The notes beneath the pieces are model-generated. The model saw only the letters and a list, made by a program, of their open reading frames with translations, searched no databases and was not told the origin of the DNA. DNA of 64,000 nucleotides from Cupriavidus basilensis. Its GTDB lineage: Bacteria; Pseudomonadota; Gammaproteobacteria; Burkholderiales; Burkholderiaceae. This document shows positions 19,346-27,574 of this stretch, piece after piece. The position numbers and the translations under genes were made by a program. Every line of letters begins with the position of its first letter. The stretch's first letter is position 1. The stretch covers positions 930,001-994,000 of the forward strand of contig NZ_CP062803.1 of assembly GCF_008801925.2 (NCBI RefSeq). Direction: 5' to 3'.

Positions 19346-20638
19346 CTATTGCACGAGAACCGGCACTAGCGGTCCTACGCCAGTACCTGCTCCAGGGATG
19401 CCTTGCGTCGCGCAGGGGCTGCCTGGCGCGCTTGAGTCGCCCCGGTACTCGAGCCGTACGGAGTCGATGTTTCCGCCGGTTTGCATGGGCTCGATCATCA
19501 GCAGGCAGGCCCAGCTTTGCACCGGTGCGCTATGGTTGCCGGGGTTTGCGAAACCGGAGCAGTCCACAATCGGTGCGAGCACGAGGCGACGATCCGCGCC
19601 GCTCTGGTACGAAGCGGCGGGGGCGGGATTGCCCTGTGTGCTCAGCCCGGTAACGGAGTCGCCCTGATAGGCACGATAGGCCTTGCGCGCGGCAAGGAAG
19701 TTCGGCTGGGTCTTGCCCGATGTATCCACGGAGCTGCCGTCGTAAGCGCTGCTCTTTGCCGTCCAGGTGGTGTCGTTGTACGTGAATCCCGTAAAGTCGG
19801 TCACGCCCAGCACTTTCGAACCTTTGACGATGCCGAAGCGGCTGTTCCAGTCATCCGCCAGGGATGCCTTGTTGCCGGCAGATCCGATCAATGTCCCTTG
19901 GGCTGGCAGGTTGCACTGTCCCGCGCCGTCGAGTTGCTTAGCAATCTGGCTGGCGCTGTTGCCTCCGCTCAGGTCCGCCCAGCCAAAGTTGCCGCCCCCG
20001 TAGGTGCCCTTGTTGCTGGAGTCGAGCTTGGTCACCAGCCACTGCCCGGTGGTATAGGGGGACTGTGGCGGGCTGATGGTGCTGGGTTTGCAGACAAAGA
20101 CGGGGATGGCGCAGGTCGTCTGTGCCGAGCCGGTGGTCGCCACCGCGAACGAGGCGACGGTTGTGGGCCCGATGCTCACACCCGGCAGGAAGTTGAGCAC
20201 CTGGGCGAACCAGTTGGCAATGCCGGCGCGGCTGACAGAGCATTTGACGTACTTGATGCTGGCGAGCGGGTAGGTGACGCTGTTCTTGTCCAGGAAGGGG
20301 TCGGCCAATGCGTCGCTGTATGTCACGCTTTGGTTGGCGACAAGCTGTACCGACTCGCTCTGGAACAATGCCATGTTACGTAGGCCGGCGGTAATGCCCG
20401 CTGCTTCCGAGACGGTGAGCGGAGTCGCTCCCGTCAGGTCGCGAGCGGCAGCCAGCGCGCAGGCATCCGCGCCGTTCTGCAGTTCGCTCTTGGCGACGTA
20501 GAGTTTGCCCAGGTCGAGCGCCAGGCCGAGGAAGCCCACCAGCATGACCAGTGCGATCGCAACGATGATCGCTACCGCCCCGCGCTGCCGGGCGCGATGG
20601 CTCGACAGCGCGGTCCTGCGAAGCATTGATTTGGACAT
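19346..20638 (-). CDS. TadG-like pilus-associated protein
   Basis: Protein of 430 residues with the TadE-like N-terminus RARQRGAVAIIVAIALVMLV (one membrane helix) and GLALDLGKLYVAKSELQNGA, the TadG signature. A large, low-charge Ser/Gly/Ala-rich periplasmic domain follows. In tad loci this family anchors or caps the pilus base. It is encoded between the small lipoprotein and the two TadE-like genes, the usual place. The C-terminal von Willebrand-like motif of longer TadG proteins is not evident. Confidence 0.85.
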   Translation of the reverse strand: MSKSMLRRTALSSHRARQRGAVAIIVAIALVMLVGFLGLALDLGKLYVAKSELQNGADACALAAARDLTGATPLTVSEAAGITAGLRNMALFQSESVQLVANQSVTYSDALADPFLDKNSVTYPLASIKYVKCSVSRAGIANWFAQVLNFLPGVSIGPTTVASFAVATTGSAQTTCAIPVFVCKPSTISPPQSPYTTGQWLVTKLDSSNKGTYGGGNFGWADLSGGNSASQIAKQLDGAGQCNLPAQGTLIGSAGNKASLADDWNSRFGIVKGSKVLGVTDFTGFTYNDTTWTAKSSAYDGSSVDTSGKTQPNFLAARKAYRAYQGDSVTGLSTQGNPAPAASYQSGADRRLVLAPIVDCSGFANPGNHSAPVQSWACLLMIEPMQTGGNIDSVRLEYRGDSSAPGSPCATQGIPGAGTGVGPLVPVLVQ

Positions 20639-20664
20639 GATGAGTCTCCCCGAGCAAACCGATT

Positions 20665-21006
20665 TCAGCGCGTTCCCGCACCGCCCGCCATGCCGATGCC
20701 GCCGTAGCCCCCCGCACCGAAATCCATGCCACCTGCAGCGCCGGTGCCGGCGGGGCGCAGGCGTATCAGCGACCGCTCGTAGTTGGTCATTGCGGCCACG
20801 GCGGTCTTGCCATCGGTGCCCGTCAGCGATGGCAGTCCAGCGGGCGCGTCGGGGTTGATGATCTGGGAGCGCGTCACGGTGGTAACGGCCTCGCCAAAAT
20901 GCTTGTCCCAGTTTGGCGTCGAAGTCATGCAGGCGGACAGGGTCAGATTGCCAAGCACTGCCAGCGTGACAGCGGCGCGGCGCGCGTACTTCAGGTTCTT
21001 GTTCAT
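20665..21006 (-). CDS. Small Tad-locus lipoprotein (RcpB/CpaD position)
   Basis: Protein of 113 residues. Signal peptide with lipobox, AVLGNLTLSAC, then a short mature part (TPNWDKHFGEAVTTVTRSQI) and a Gly-rich tail (GGMDFGAGGYGGIGMAGG). It lies directly after the secretin gene, where RcpB or CpaD lipoproteins sit in other tad loci, and may help secretin assembly. It is much shorter than CpaD and has no clear homology visible. The ATG at 21006 is chosen because it gives the signal peptide. Confidence 0.75.
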   Translation of the reverse strand: MNKNLKYARRAAVTLAVLGNLTLSACMTSTPNWDKHFGEAVTTVTRSQIINPDAPAGLPSLTGTDGKTAVAAMTNYERSLIRLRPAGTGAAGGMDFGAGGYGGIGMAGGAGTR

Positions 21007-21040
21007 GGTGGTTCTCCTCGTGGACGGACGCTTCGGCAGC

Positions 21041-22888
21041 TCAGTTGGCGCTTGGTGTTTCGGCCGGGCGGGCTTTGTCCGGCGCCAGGCCGCCGGGGCT
21101 GGCAGTGGTAGCGGCGCGCGCCTGCGCCAGCCGTGCCGCGGTGGCTTCGATGCGCGCGATGCGCGCCGCGGCAGCGTCTGCCGGCGGAACGCCCGCAGCA
21201 CTCGCCCGGGGCGCGGGCGGGGAGATGACGGGCACGTCATCCAGCGGCTTGGCTGCCGGAACCATGCTCAGCGGAGCCTTTGGTGCCTGCGGAGCGGGCG
21301 CTGCCGGGACCGCTGCCGGCGCGGGAGCTGCCGGGGCTGGCTGCGAGGGCGTCGGGCTCGGTGCGTCAGTCTTCTTGCCGGAGCCTTCCATATTGCCCAT
21401 CAGGTAGAGCGCGAGCGGGTTCGGTGTCGAGAAGCTGTCGGTTGGCAGCGGATAGGATGCGCTTTGCATGGGTTGGACCAGGTGCGGGGTGATGATGAAC
21501 ACCAGTTCGGTCAGGTCCTGCTGGAAAGACGTGCTGCGAAACAGCGTGCCCAGCACGGGAACCTCGCCGGCGCCCGGCAATGCCTTTAGCGAGCCGCGTG
21601 CGCTGTTTTGCAGCAGGCCGCCAATGGCAAAGCTCTCTCCGTCCCGCATCTGCACGGTGGTGGAAGCGCGGCGGGTGGTGATCAAAGGCAGGATGGTCTG
21701 TCCCGTCAGGCTGCTGCCGCTGACCGTGGCGCCGGTGGGCGAGAGCTCGGAGACCTCGGGCGCCACCCTGAGATTGATGTGCCCATTTGCCAGTACGGTC
21801 GGCGTGAACTTCAGGCCAACGCCAAACTCCTCCTGTTGCAGGGTGATGGTGGATGCACCACCGAGGGCATTGCTTTGCGCCACCGGGATATAGATCTTGC
21901 CGCCAGCGAGGAAGCTTGCTTCCTGGCCGCTGATGGTGACCAGGTTCGGCTCGGCCAGGATCTTCACCAGACTGTCATTCTTCTGCGCATCGACGGCCAC
22001 GTTGAAGGGCCGGTTGTTCGCCTTGTTGGCGAAGATGGCCCCGGACGCGCCGCTCAGCAGCGAGGTCACCAGGCCACCGCTCCAGGAGCCGAAGCCGCCC
22101 TGGAGGTTGACCGCCGAACCGAGTTGATTCAGCAACGTCTTCGACACTTCGGCCACCTTGACCTCGAGCATGACCTGCTGTGGCGTGTCAACAGACAGCA
22201 TGTTGAGGACGCCGCCTTTCTTGTTGCCTTCGCCCTGCGCCGCCGCGGCGTACGCATAGGCGATCTCCATGGCCTGTTGCGCGGCCTGCGCATTCGAAAC
22301 GCTTCCTGAGAGCACCAGGTTGTCAGCGGCTGTCAGCACGCGGATCTGCGATTCGCCGGGCATCAGTTGCGCCAGCGAGGTCTGGAGGCCGCCGGCGTCT
22401 GCATTGACCACCACGTTGATGATGCTGCAGCCGCCACTGCGTCCTTGCACGATCATGTTCGTGGTGCCGACGCTGCGGCCAAGCACGTAAAGGGTTTGCG
22501 GCGACACCATGGTGGCCTGGACTACATTGGGGTTGCCGAGCGTGCGGTTGCGTACCGGCTCTGGCAGGGGGATCAGCGATGACTTGCCGACCGGCACGAT
22601 GATATTGCTCTCGTTGCGGATCGCGCCGGTGCAGTTCGGCCCACGGCTGTCCGCGGGCACGGCGGCAGCCGGCGCGGGCGCCATGCTGATGGTCATCTGC
22701 ACCGGGCCGCCGGCAGGCGCGCCCATGGCCGCCTTGGCAGGCGCCGCGGTGGTAGATTTGGCGATGGCGCCGGCTTCGAGCGCCACCTGGGCAGCTGCAC
22801 CCAACGGTACGCACAAGATTGCACCCGCGACGCTCGCGAGCGCAATGGCTCGGGCACCACTCAGGACTTCCGTATTGACGTTGTTCAT
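21041..22888 (-). CDS. rcpA: Flp pilus outer-membrane secretin RcpA (CpaC)
   Basis: Secretin of 615 residues forming the outer-membrane channel for Flp pili. After a signal segment there is the N0-like domain (KSSLIPLPEPVRNRTLGNPN, LYVLGRSVGTTNMIV), a BON-like domain (VLTAADNLVLSGSVSNAQAA) and the secretin core (GVGLKFTPTVLANGHINLRV, EVPVLGTLFRS, LTELVFIITPHLV). The Ala/Pro-rich tail of about 120 residues is unusual and may be a flexible periplasmic linker. The ATG at 22888 has a GGGGGGAG site. It lies downstream of rcpC. Confidence 0.93.
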   Translation of the reverse strand: MNNVNTEVLSGARAIALASVAGAILCVPLGAAAQVALEAGAIAKSTTAAPAKAAMGAPAGGPVQMTISMAPAPAAAVPADSRGPNCTGAIRNESNIIVPVGKSSLIPLPEPVRNRTLGNPNVVQATMVSPQTLYVLGRSVGTTNMIVQGRSGGCSIINVVVNADAGGLQTSLAQLMPGESQIRVLTAADNLVLSGSVSNAQAAQQAMEIAYAYAAAAQGEGNKKGGVLNMLSVDTPQQVMLEVKVAEVSKTLLNQLGSAVNLQGGFGSWSGGLVTSLLSGASGAIFANKANNRPFNVAVDAQKNDSLVKILAEPNLVTISGQEASFLAGGKIYIPVAQSNALGGASTITLQQEEFGVGLKFTPTVLANGHINLRVAPEVSELSPTGATVSGSSLTGQTILPLITTRRASTTVQMRDGESFAIGGLLQNSARGSLKALPGAGEVPVLGTLFRSTSFQQDLTELVFIITPHLVQPMQSASYPLPTDSFSTPNPLALYLMGNMEGSGKKTDAPSPTPSQPAPAAPAPAAVPAAPAPQAPKAPLSMVPAAKPLDDVPVISPPAPRASAAGVPPADAAAARIARIEATAARLAQARAATTASPGGLAPDKARPAETPSAN

Positions 22889-22967
22889 TTCGTGTCTCCC
22901 CCCGGAGAGGCTGTACATCGCGCCTAGAGTTGCCAAATAGAATCTGGCTGGGCGGCCGCCCTGGCCA

Positions 22968-23816
22968 TCAGAAACATTCAACACTGCCCTGGATGCCGGC
23001 CAGCACACCGATGCAATGGCCTGGCCTGGCCGGTGTCGCTACGAGCGGGCACGGTCTTGCCGGCGCGTGCGGCGCATTGACCGTGACCACCTTGACGGGC
23101 TGTTCCGTCGGCGGCGTGCCGAGCAATGTGATCTTGGTGGCGCCACCGGTGCTGACCGCGGCGACGTCGACCTGGTTGCGCAGGACGAGCGACAGGGTGC
23201 CCACACTGCGGGCGACGTCGAGCTTCTCTGCCTGCTCGGGCGTGACTTCGAGCGTGACGGCATTGACGACTTTCGGCTGGGTGTCGTCGCGGCTGACTTG
23301 CTGGGCTACCGCCAGCACCAGGATTTTTTCCAGCACGATCTTGGAGATGCTGCCATTGCCCGCGCCCTTGGCCTCGGTCTCGTTCGTGTTGACAATCACG
23401 TCGACGTGATTGCCTGGCAGGGCAAAGCCCGCCACCCCGACCACATCATTGACGCGTACGGTGATGGCGCGCCTGCCCTGGCCAATCACGGCAGAGAGTC
23501 CACCTTTGGTGCCCAGCGGAGCGAGCTTGGCGTCGAGAATCGGCTCTCCGCGTTGGACACTGGTACGAACCACGCGCCCCTCGAGGGATTTGAGGTCCTC
23601 AAACGCGCCAGGCGGCACGCTTCCAGCTGGCCAGCTCACCAGGCTAAGTTGCGCATTGGTGAGCGGTTGTCCGAGATTCAGGTCGCCGGTTGCCACTACG
23701 ACCTGTTTGAGAGAGCTGGAAGATTGTTGCACCAGCCATCGCGAGGCGGAGACGACCGCCGCGACCCCCGCGACCAGGGCGATGAACAGCATCAGAATTG
23801 CTCGAGCGTTTTTCAT
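22968..23816 (-). CDS. rcpC: Flp pilus assembly protein RcpC (CpaB)
   Basis: Protein of 282 residues: one N-terminal membrane helix (ILMLFIALVAGVAAVVSASR), then an SAF domain (VVVATGDLNLGQPLTNAQLS, GRVVRTSVQRGEPILDAKLA) and the RcpC domain (ITVRVNDVVGVAGFALPGNH, VDVIVN). It works with the secretin RcpA. The C-terminus after about 245 (APARPCPLVATPARPGHC, ending SVECF) is not typical and has three cysteines. Confidence 0.92.
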   Translation of the reverse strand: MKNARAILMLFIALVAGVAAVVSASRWLVQQSSSSLKQVVVATGDLNLGQPLTNAQLSLVSWPAGSVPPGAFEDLKSLEGRVVRTSVQRGEPILDAKLAPLGTKGGLSAVIGQGRRAITVRVNDVVGVAGFALPGNHVDVIVNTNETEAKGAGNGSISKIVLEKILVLAVAQQVSRDDTQPKVVNAVTLEVTPEQAEKLDVARSVGTLSLVLRNQVDVAAVSTGGATKITLLGTPPTEQPVKVVTVNAPHAPARPCPLVATPARPGHCIGVLAGIQGSVECF

Positions 23817-23859
23817 GATGACTCCCCTTACCGTTGTTCGTTAGACAGCATGCCTGCAC

Positions 23860-25275
23860 TCAACTGGCGGCCTGAGGCGCGGCCTGCCATGCGATCCCCA
23901 TGCCGCAGGGACGCGTGGATTCGGGTACTGCCTGCGCACCGAAATAGCACTTCCAGGCGCCGCGCAGCGCGTCCTGCGTCACCTGCGGCGGACCGCGGTG
24001 GTAGAGCACGCTGGACGCCACCAGCACAAGCAGGTCACGTGGAATGCAGGCCAGGAGCGGTGTCCTGCTGGGGAAGTGCAGTCCCTCCAACAGGAAGTCG
24101 AATGCCGCTTCGGTACTTTCCAGTCCGACGTCGCTGGTGGCGCGCAGGTACACCTCGCGGTAGTCATCGCTCGACAAGGGGCCGATGAAGAGCTTGCTGC
24201 CGAGCCGCCGCAGGAATGCCTCGTCGCCCAGCTGCTGGGGATCCAGGTTCGTCGAGAACACCGGCCACACATCGAACGGCACCGTGAATCGCACGCCGGT
24301 CTGCAGCGAGAACATGTCGACGCCGCGGTCCAGGGGCACAATCCAGCGGTTGAGCAACTCGCTCACGCCTACCAGTTGGCGCCCAAGGTCATCGACGATG
24401 TAGATGCCATTGTTGGCTTTCATATGCGGTGGCGCCTGGTAGAAGCCCGACATGGCGTCGTAGCGCAGGTCCAGCATGGACAGCGTCAACTCGCCCCCCG
24501 ACAATACGGCGGGGCGGTGGCAGATGGTCCAGCGGCGATCGGTCGAGCGCTGCTGCAGCGCTGCGTCGGCGGTATCGAAAGGGACATGCACGAGCGGGTC
24601 AAAGACCTGGATGATCTCGCCGGCGACGGTAATCGCGTGCGGTACCGGCACGGCACCTGGCAGGAGCTTGCCAAGGCGCTGTGCCAGGTAAGTCTTGCCG
24701 CTGCCGGCGGGGCCATACAGCATCAGCGCCCGGCCGGTATTGACTGCCATGCCCACCTCGTCGAGCAGGTGAGAAGGGATGACCAGGTCGCCGAAGGCCG
24801 CAGTCATATCGTCCCTTGATACCGATGCCTGGCGCACGGAGTGACGCTGGACGGCAGCGAGATACGCGTCGAGGGTGACCGGCGCTGCGCCGACATAGCT
24901 GCTGCGCGCAACCAGTTCGGCGGCCCTGGCATACCCCGCATCGGTCAGGCGGAAGCGTACGTCAAGGTCGCTTGTGCCGCGGCGCGCCACCTCTAGCATG
25001 CGCTCTTGCACCGCGATGCTGGCGATCTCGTGGGTCACCATGGCGGGCAACTTGAGGGTGTCGGCCAACTGGGCGAGCATGGCGCTGCGATGCAGGTAGG
25101 CCGCCTTCATCAATAGTCCCACCAACAGTGTGACGTCGATGCCGGTGTCGGCGACCGTCCTCGGCGCGGGATGCCACGGATGCATCTGTTCGCGCCTGGC
25201 ATCGTCCGGGCTATCGGCTTCGATGCCTGGCGTGGGTGCCCGCTGCGCAGTTCCCGATGTTTTGTGTTCGATCAT
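23860..25275 (-). CDS. AAA+ ATPase embedded in the tad locus
   Basis: AAA+ protein of 471 residues with GPAGSGKT Walker A (188-195), IYIVDDL Walker B (291-297) and STNLDP sensor-1 (341-346). Residues 45-125 look like a winged-helix-type N-domain (LLMKAAYLHRSAMLAQLADT, FRLTDAGYARAAEL). It is not the TadA secretion ATPase and lacks the Asp/His boxes. The closest general type is the MoxR/AAA_5-like group, which remodels or activates protein complexes. It lies between the prepilin peptidase gene and rcpC, so a role in machine assembly or regulation is plausible but inferred. Confidence 0.8.
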   Translation of the reverse strand: MIEHKTSGTAQRAPTPGIEADSPDDARREQMHPWHPAPRTVADTGIDVTLLVGLLMKAAYLHRSAMLAQLADTLKLPAMVTHEIASIAVQERMLEVARRGTSDLDVRFRLTDAGYARAAELVARSSYVGAAPVTLDAYLAAVQRHSVRQASVSRDDMTAAFGDLVIPSHLLDEVGMAVNTGRALMLYGPAGSGKTYLAQRLGKLLPGAVPVPHAITVAGEIIQVFDPLVHVPFDTADAALQQRSTDRRWTICHRPAVLSGGELTLSMLDLRYDAMSGFYQAPPHMKANNGIYIVDDLGRQLVGVSELLNRWIVPLDRGVDMFSLQTGVRFTVPFDVWPVFSTNLDPQQLGDEAFLRRLGSKLFIGPLSSDDYREVYLRATSDVGLESTEAAFDFLLEGLHFPSRTPLLACIPRDLLVLVASSVLYHRGPPQVTQDALRGAWKCYFGAQAVPESTRPCGMGIAWQAAPQAAS

Positions 25276-25359
25276 TGCTCCCCCCGTCTATTGGCTGGTA
25301 CGGCCTTACAAGTCCAATTTCAGTTTCTTGTTCAGGTGAGTCATGGCGAATGGCTGTCG

Positions 25360-25908
25360 TTACACGGAGGCGAACAGCACGCTGATCGTGCCCGCGGCAA
25401 TGGCCACGCCGTAGGGCAGCGACCCGACCGACCATGACGATTCGTTGCTGGCACTGCTGTCCTGGGTGAGCGCAGGCCTGATCCGACCGAGCGACGTCAG
25501 CATCAAGGCAAGGTTGTGGCGCAACTGACCAAGGCTGCCACGCCACAACGTCAGTGACAGCGCCCACACCCCACCGGCCACGAAGGTAGCCAGCGCAATC
25601 TCGAACGCCATCGGCGCGCCCAGCCAGGCACCCACCGCGGCCATCAATTTGACATCGCCGGCTGCCATGCCGCGCAGAAGGTAGAGGGGCAGGAACAGGG
25701 CGAACCCGGTGAGCCAGCCACTTGCCCAGGTCAGAGCTCCGGCGCTCCAGCCGTGCATGATGATCTGCACAGGCAGCGCGAGCAGCCACGCCCCGAAGGT
25801 CAGCCAGTTGGGAATGCGACGTTGCTGGGCATCGATGGCTGCTGCGGTCAGGACCAGCACGATCACCAATGGACCGACGCATTGCGGTAAGGCGGACTGG
25901 GCTAGCAT
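25360..25908 (-). CDS. tadV: Prepilin peptidase TadV (CpaA)
   Basis: Membrane aspartyl protease of 182 residues that cleaves Flp prepilins. The two catalytic aspartates are visible: D26 (LTAAAIDAQQRRIPN) and D85 in GMAAGDVKLMAAVG. Six hydrophobic segments are present. The N-terminal methylase domain of PilD is absent, as expected for the Tad type. Positioned after the two pilin genes. Confidence 0.93.
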   Translation of the reverse strand: MLAQSALPQCVGPLVIVLVLTAAAIDAQQRRIPNWLTFGAWLLALPVQIIMHGWSAGALTWASGWLTGFALFLPLYLLRGMAAGDVKLMAAVGAWLGAPMAFEIALATFVAGGVWALSLTLWRGSLGQLRHNLALMLTSLGRIRPALTQDSSASNESSWSVGSLPYGVAIAAGTISVLFASV

Positions 25909-25973
25909 GATGTTCCCTCTACTTTTTTTTGTTCTGTCTGTGCCGGCCCGTTATTCGGACCTGGCATTCCTGC

Positions 25974-26150
25974 TCAAGCGGTGACTGCGGAAGCGATCTT
26001 CTGGTAAAGGTCAAACACGCTGGTGCCAACCGACGTGACCGAGAAGAGTATGGCGACGGCGATCAGGAGACCCAGCAACGCGTACTCGATGGAAGTCACC
26101 CCGGATTGATCACGATGTAGTTCCCTGAGCATTTGTCTTAGCTTTGGCAT
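25974..26150 (-). CDS. Flp/Fap-type pilin, second gene
   Basis: Pilin of 58 residues. The basic lead MPKLRQMLRELHRDQSG ends at the prepilin cleavage site; mature start VTSIEYALLGLLIAVAI has the conserved E-Y and one hydrophobic helix. Slightly diverged from the first pilin (S for A, Y-A-L-L for Y-G-L-I). It is separated from the first pilin gene by a strong hairpin, which suggests lower expression. It may be a minor Flp subunit. Confidence 0.9.
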   Translation of the reverse strand: MPKLRQMLRELHRDQSGVTSIEYALLGLLIAVAILFSVTSVGTSVFDLYQKIASAVTA

Positions 26151-26259
26151 GGTGTCCGCCGTGTCGTCGTGGATCGTTGGATTGGGCAGGATGGCTCGTG
26201 TCGTGAAGCCCCCCTTTCCACCGTGTGCCATCGTGATTCCGCCTCGGCCAAGGCGGGGT

Positions 26260-26285
26260 GCGGACGGGCTGAAGAGCCCGTCCGC
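26260..26285 (-). terminator. Strong hairpin just downstream of the major pilin gene (partial terminator/stabiliser)
   Basis: GCGGACGGGCT (26260-26270) and AGCCCGTCCGC (26275-26285): a perfect 11-bp stem with a 4-nt loop, 6 bp after the flp stop. There is no T-run on the minus strand. Such hairpins usually stabilise the 5' pilin mRNA or reduce read-through into the rest of the operon. A weaker stem GCCT...AGGC follows at 26241-26254. Confidence 0.7.
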
Positions 26286-26291
26286 GTCGCT

Positions 26292-26477
26292 TTAGCCGTT
26301 AGCCGACGTGAGCGAAGTGCCAATCTTGTTGAAGGTGGTCGCGAGCTGCGTGCCGACGATCGTGACCGCACCAATGATCACGACGGCGATCAGTGCTGCG
26401 ATCAGGCCGTACTCAATGGCGGTGACGCCATCTTCATCGTTGGCGAAGCGCTTGATGTTGTTGATCAGGGTATTCAT
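26292..26477 (-). CDS. flp: Flp/Fap-type pilin, first (probably major) gene
   Basis: Major type IVb pilin of 61 residues. Lead MNTLINNIKRFANDEDG, cleavage after G, mature VTAIEYGLIAALIAVVII. This is the canonical Flp motif GVTAIEYGLIA. An AAGGAG ribosome site precedes the ATG. It is the first gene of the tad operon, followed by a stable hairpin, the usual way of making pilin in excess over the machine. Confidence 0.95.
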   Translation of the reverse strand: MNTLINNIKRFANDEDGVTAIEYGLIAALIAVVIIGAVTIVGTQLATTFNKIGTSLTSANG

Positions 26478-26955
26478 GGCAATCTCCTTCGGTGTCGGGA
26501 AAAAACTTGATGCAATGAAAATCAACTACGGGCGAGGGTTGTTCGTTGCGGAGGGCCGCAGATTGCGAAGGCGTGGAACGGCCACTTACCACCCTTGTGT
26601 TCGCGACAAAGCCGAGAGATGGCGGCGCTATGCGTGGCGGCAATCCGGATCCCGTCCAGCATGCCCTTCACCAGCGCCTGCGAGGGTAGTCCTGGCAGGC
26701 GATTCGGTGTGCCGTCCCTCCAGATAGTCCTTGCGGCTTCCGGATGGACAGCGGGCACGGCGTGTTGGCGGTCAGCAGTCATGGCGTAAGTTCATTTAGC
26801 TGATTCGTTGTCGGGCTTCGGCGCCGTTGATGCGTGCCTCCGCTTCCTCGGCATCCAGCTGGAGCTGTCCTGGGGCCGTATGCCAGACCATAGGCAAAAG
26901 CTGGGCCACCCCACCGCGATTCGTTGAATTCAAAGGGTCTCCGGGAGGGCGGGCG

Positions 26956-26971
26956 CGCAGAGAGCGTGCCA
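26956..26971 (-). promoter_or_regulatory. Candidate sigma54 (-24/-12) promoter facing the tad operon
   Basis: On the minus strand the bases read TGGCACG-CTCT-CTGCG: a perfect -24 element, correct 4-bp spacing and GC at -12 (CTGC for TTGC). It lies about 480 bp upstream of the flp start. The neighbourhood encodes a GAFTGA-type activator at 32282-33658. Confidence 0.45.
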
Positions 26972-27260
26972 GCCAGGGTCTGCGTCGGCATCGTCGTTGC
27001 TGCATGGAAACGTGCGGCGCGGCGACCGACGCGTTACGGCGGCCTATGGATGAGCCGTGACCGATCCGCCTAGTCCTAAGTCGCTAGGAAGGAAGGATGA
27101 CTTTCCGCAAATGGGCATTGCAAAGGGCGTGCACAGCCTCTGCACGCGGACGCGAGGCCCGGCAGATCCGCCGAATGGTTGAGGTGACGGCGGCGAGGCT
27201 GACGCCAAGTGGCATGTTTCCGGCGAGAAACGTCAAATGGCAGCCCGTCTTACGGAGATC

Positions 27261-27276
27261 TGGCACGTCCTCGGCG
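27261..27276 (+). promoter_or_regulatory. Weak candidate sigma54 promoter facing the glycosyltransferase operon
   Basis: TGGCACG-TCCT-CGGC: a perfect -24 element with the invariant GC at -12 but a poor context (CG for TT). It lies about 300 bp before the GTG of the first GT87 gene. Confidence 0.25.
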
Positions 27277-27574
27277 CCAGGCCTGGCTCTGGGAGCTATT
27301 CGCTTGCGATTCAAGGCTGAAACGTTGGGCCTTTATCGCCCTGGAAAGCCGTAAAACGCGGTGTTTTCCGGCAGGGGGCGCGCTTGTTTAATCTTGGGAT
27401 TCAGACAAGACTAAAACCACGGCACCCGAAGAGAAACTGAGAGTGCGTGCCAGGAAGCAGCTAAAGATGCTCGGCAAATAGTGCGTCGAAAGCCAGAGGC
27501 AAACCGGCATCGCGCAGCGCCTTTTTCAACGCACGAGAAAAGCGCCATTGCGAGGACATGAACAGGAGCGAATT

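Larger units (their letters stand above)
26478..27574. other. Divergent regulatory region between the tad operon and the glycosyltransferase operon
   Basis: About 1.1 kb with no convincing gene; several short frames lack ribosome sites. It holds two candidate sigma54 elements in opposite directions (26956-26971 minus; 27261-27276 plus). No clear sigma70 promoter for either operon was found. Its length, for two divergent operons, suggests multiple regulator sites. Confidence 0.5.

Noticed and set aside
26522..26782. Open frame of 86 codons upstream of flp on the minus strand
   Set aside because: No ribosome site and no recognisable pattern; the region is better explained as regulatory DNA.
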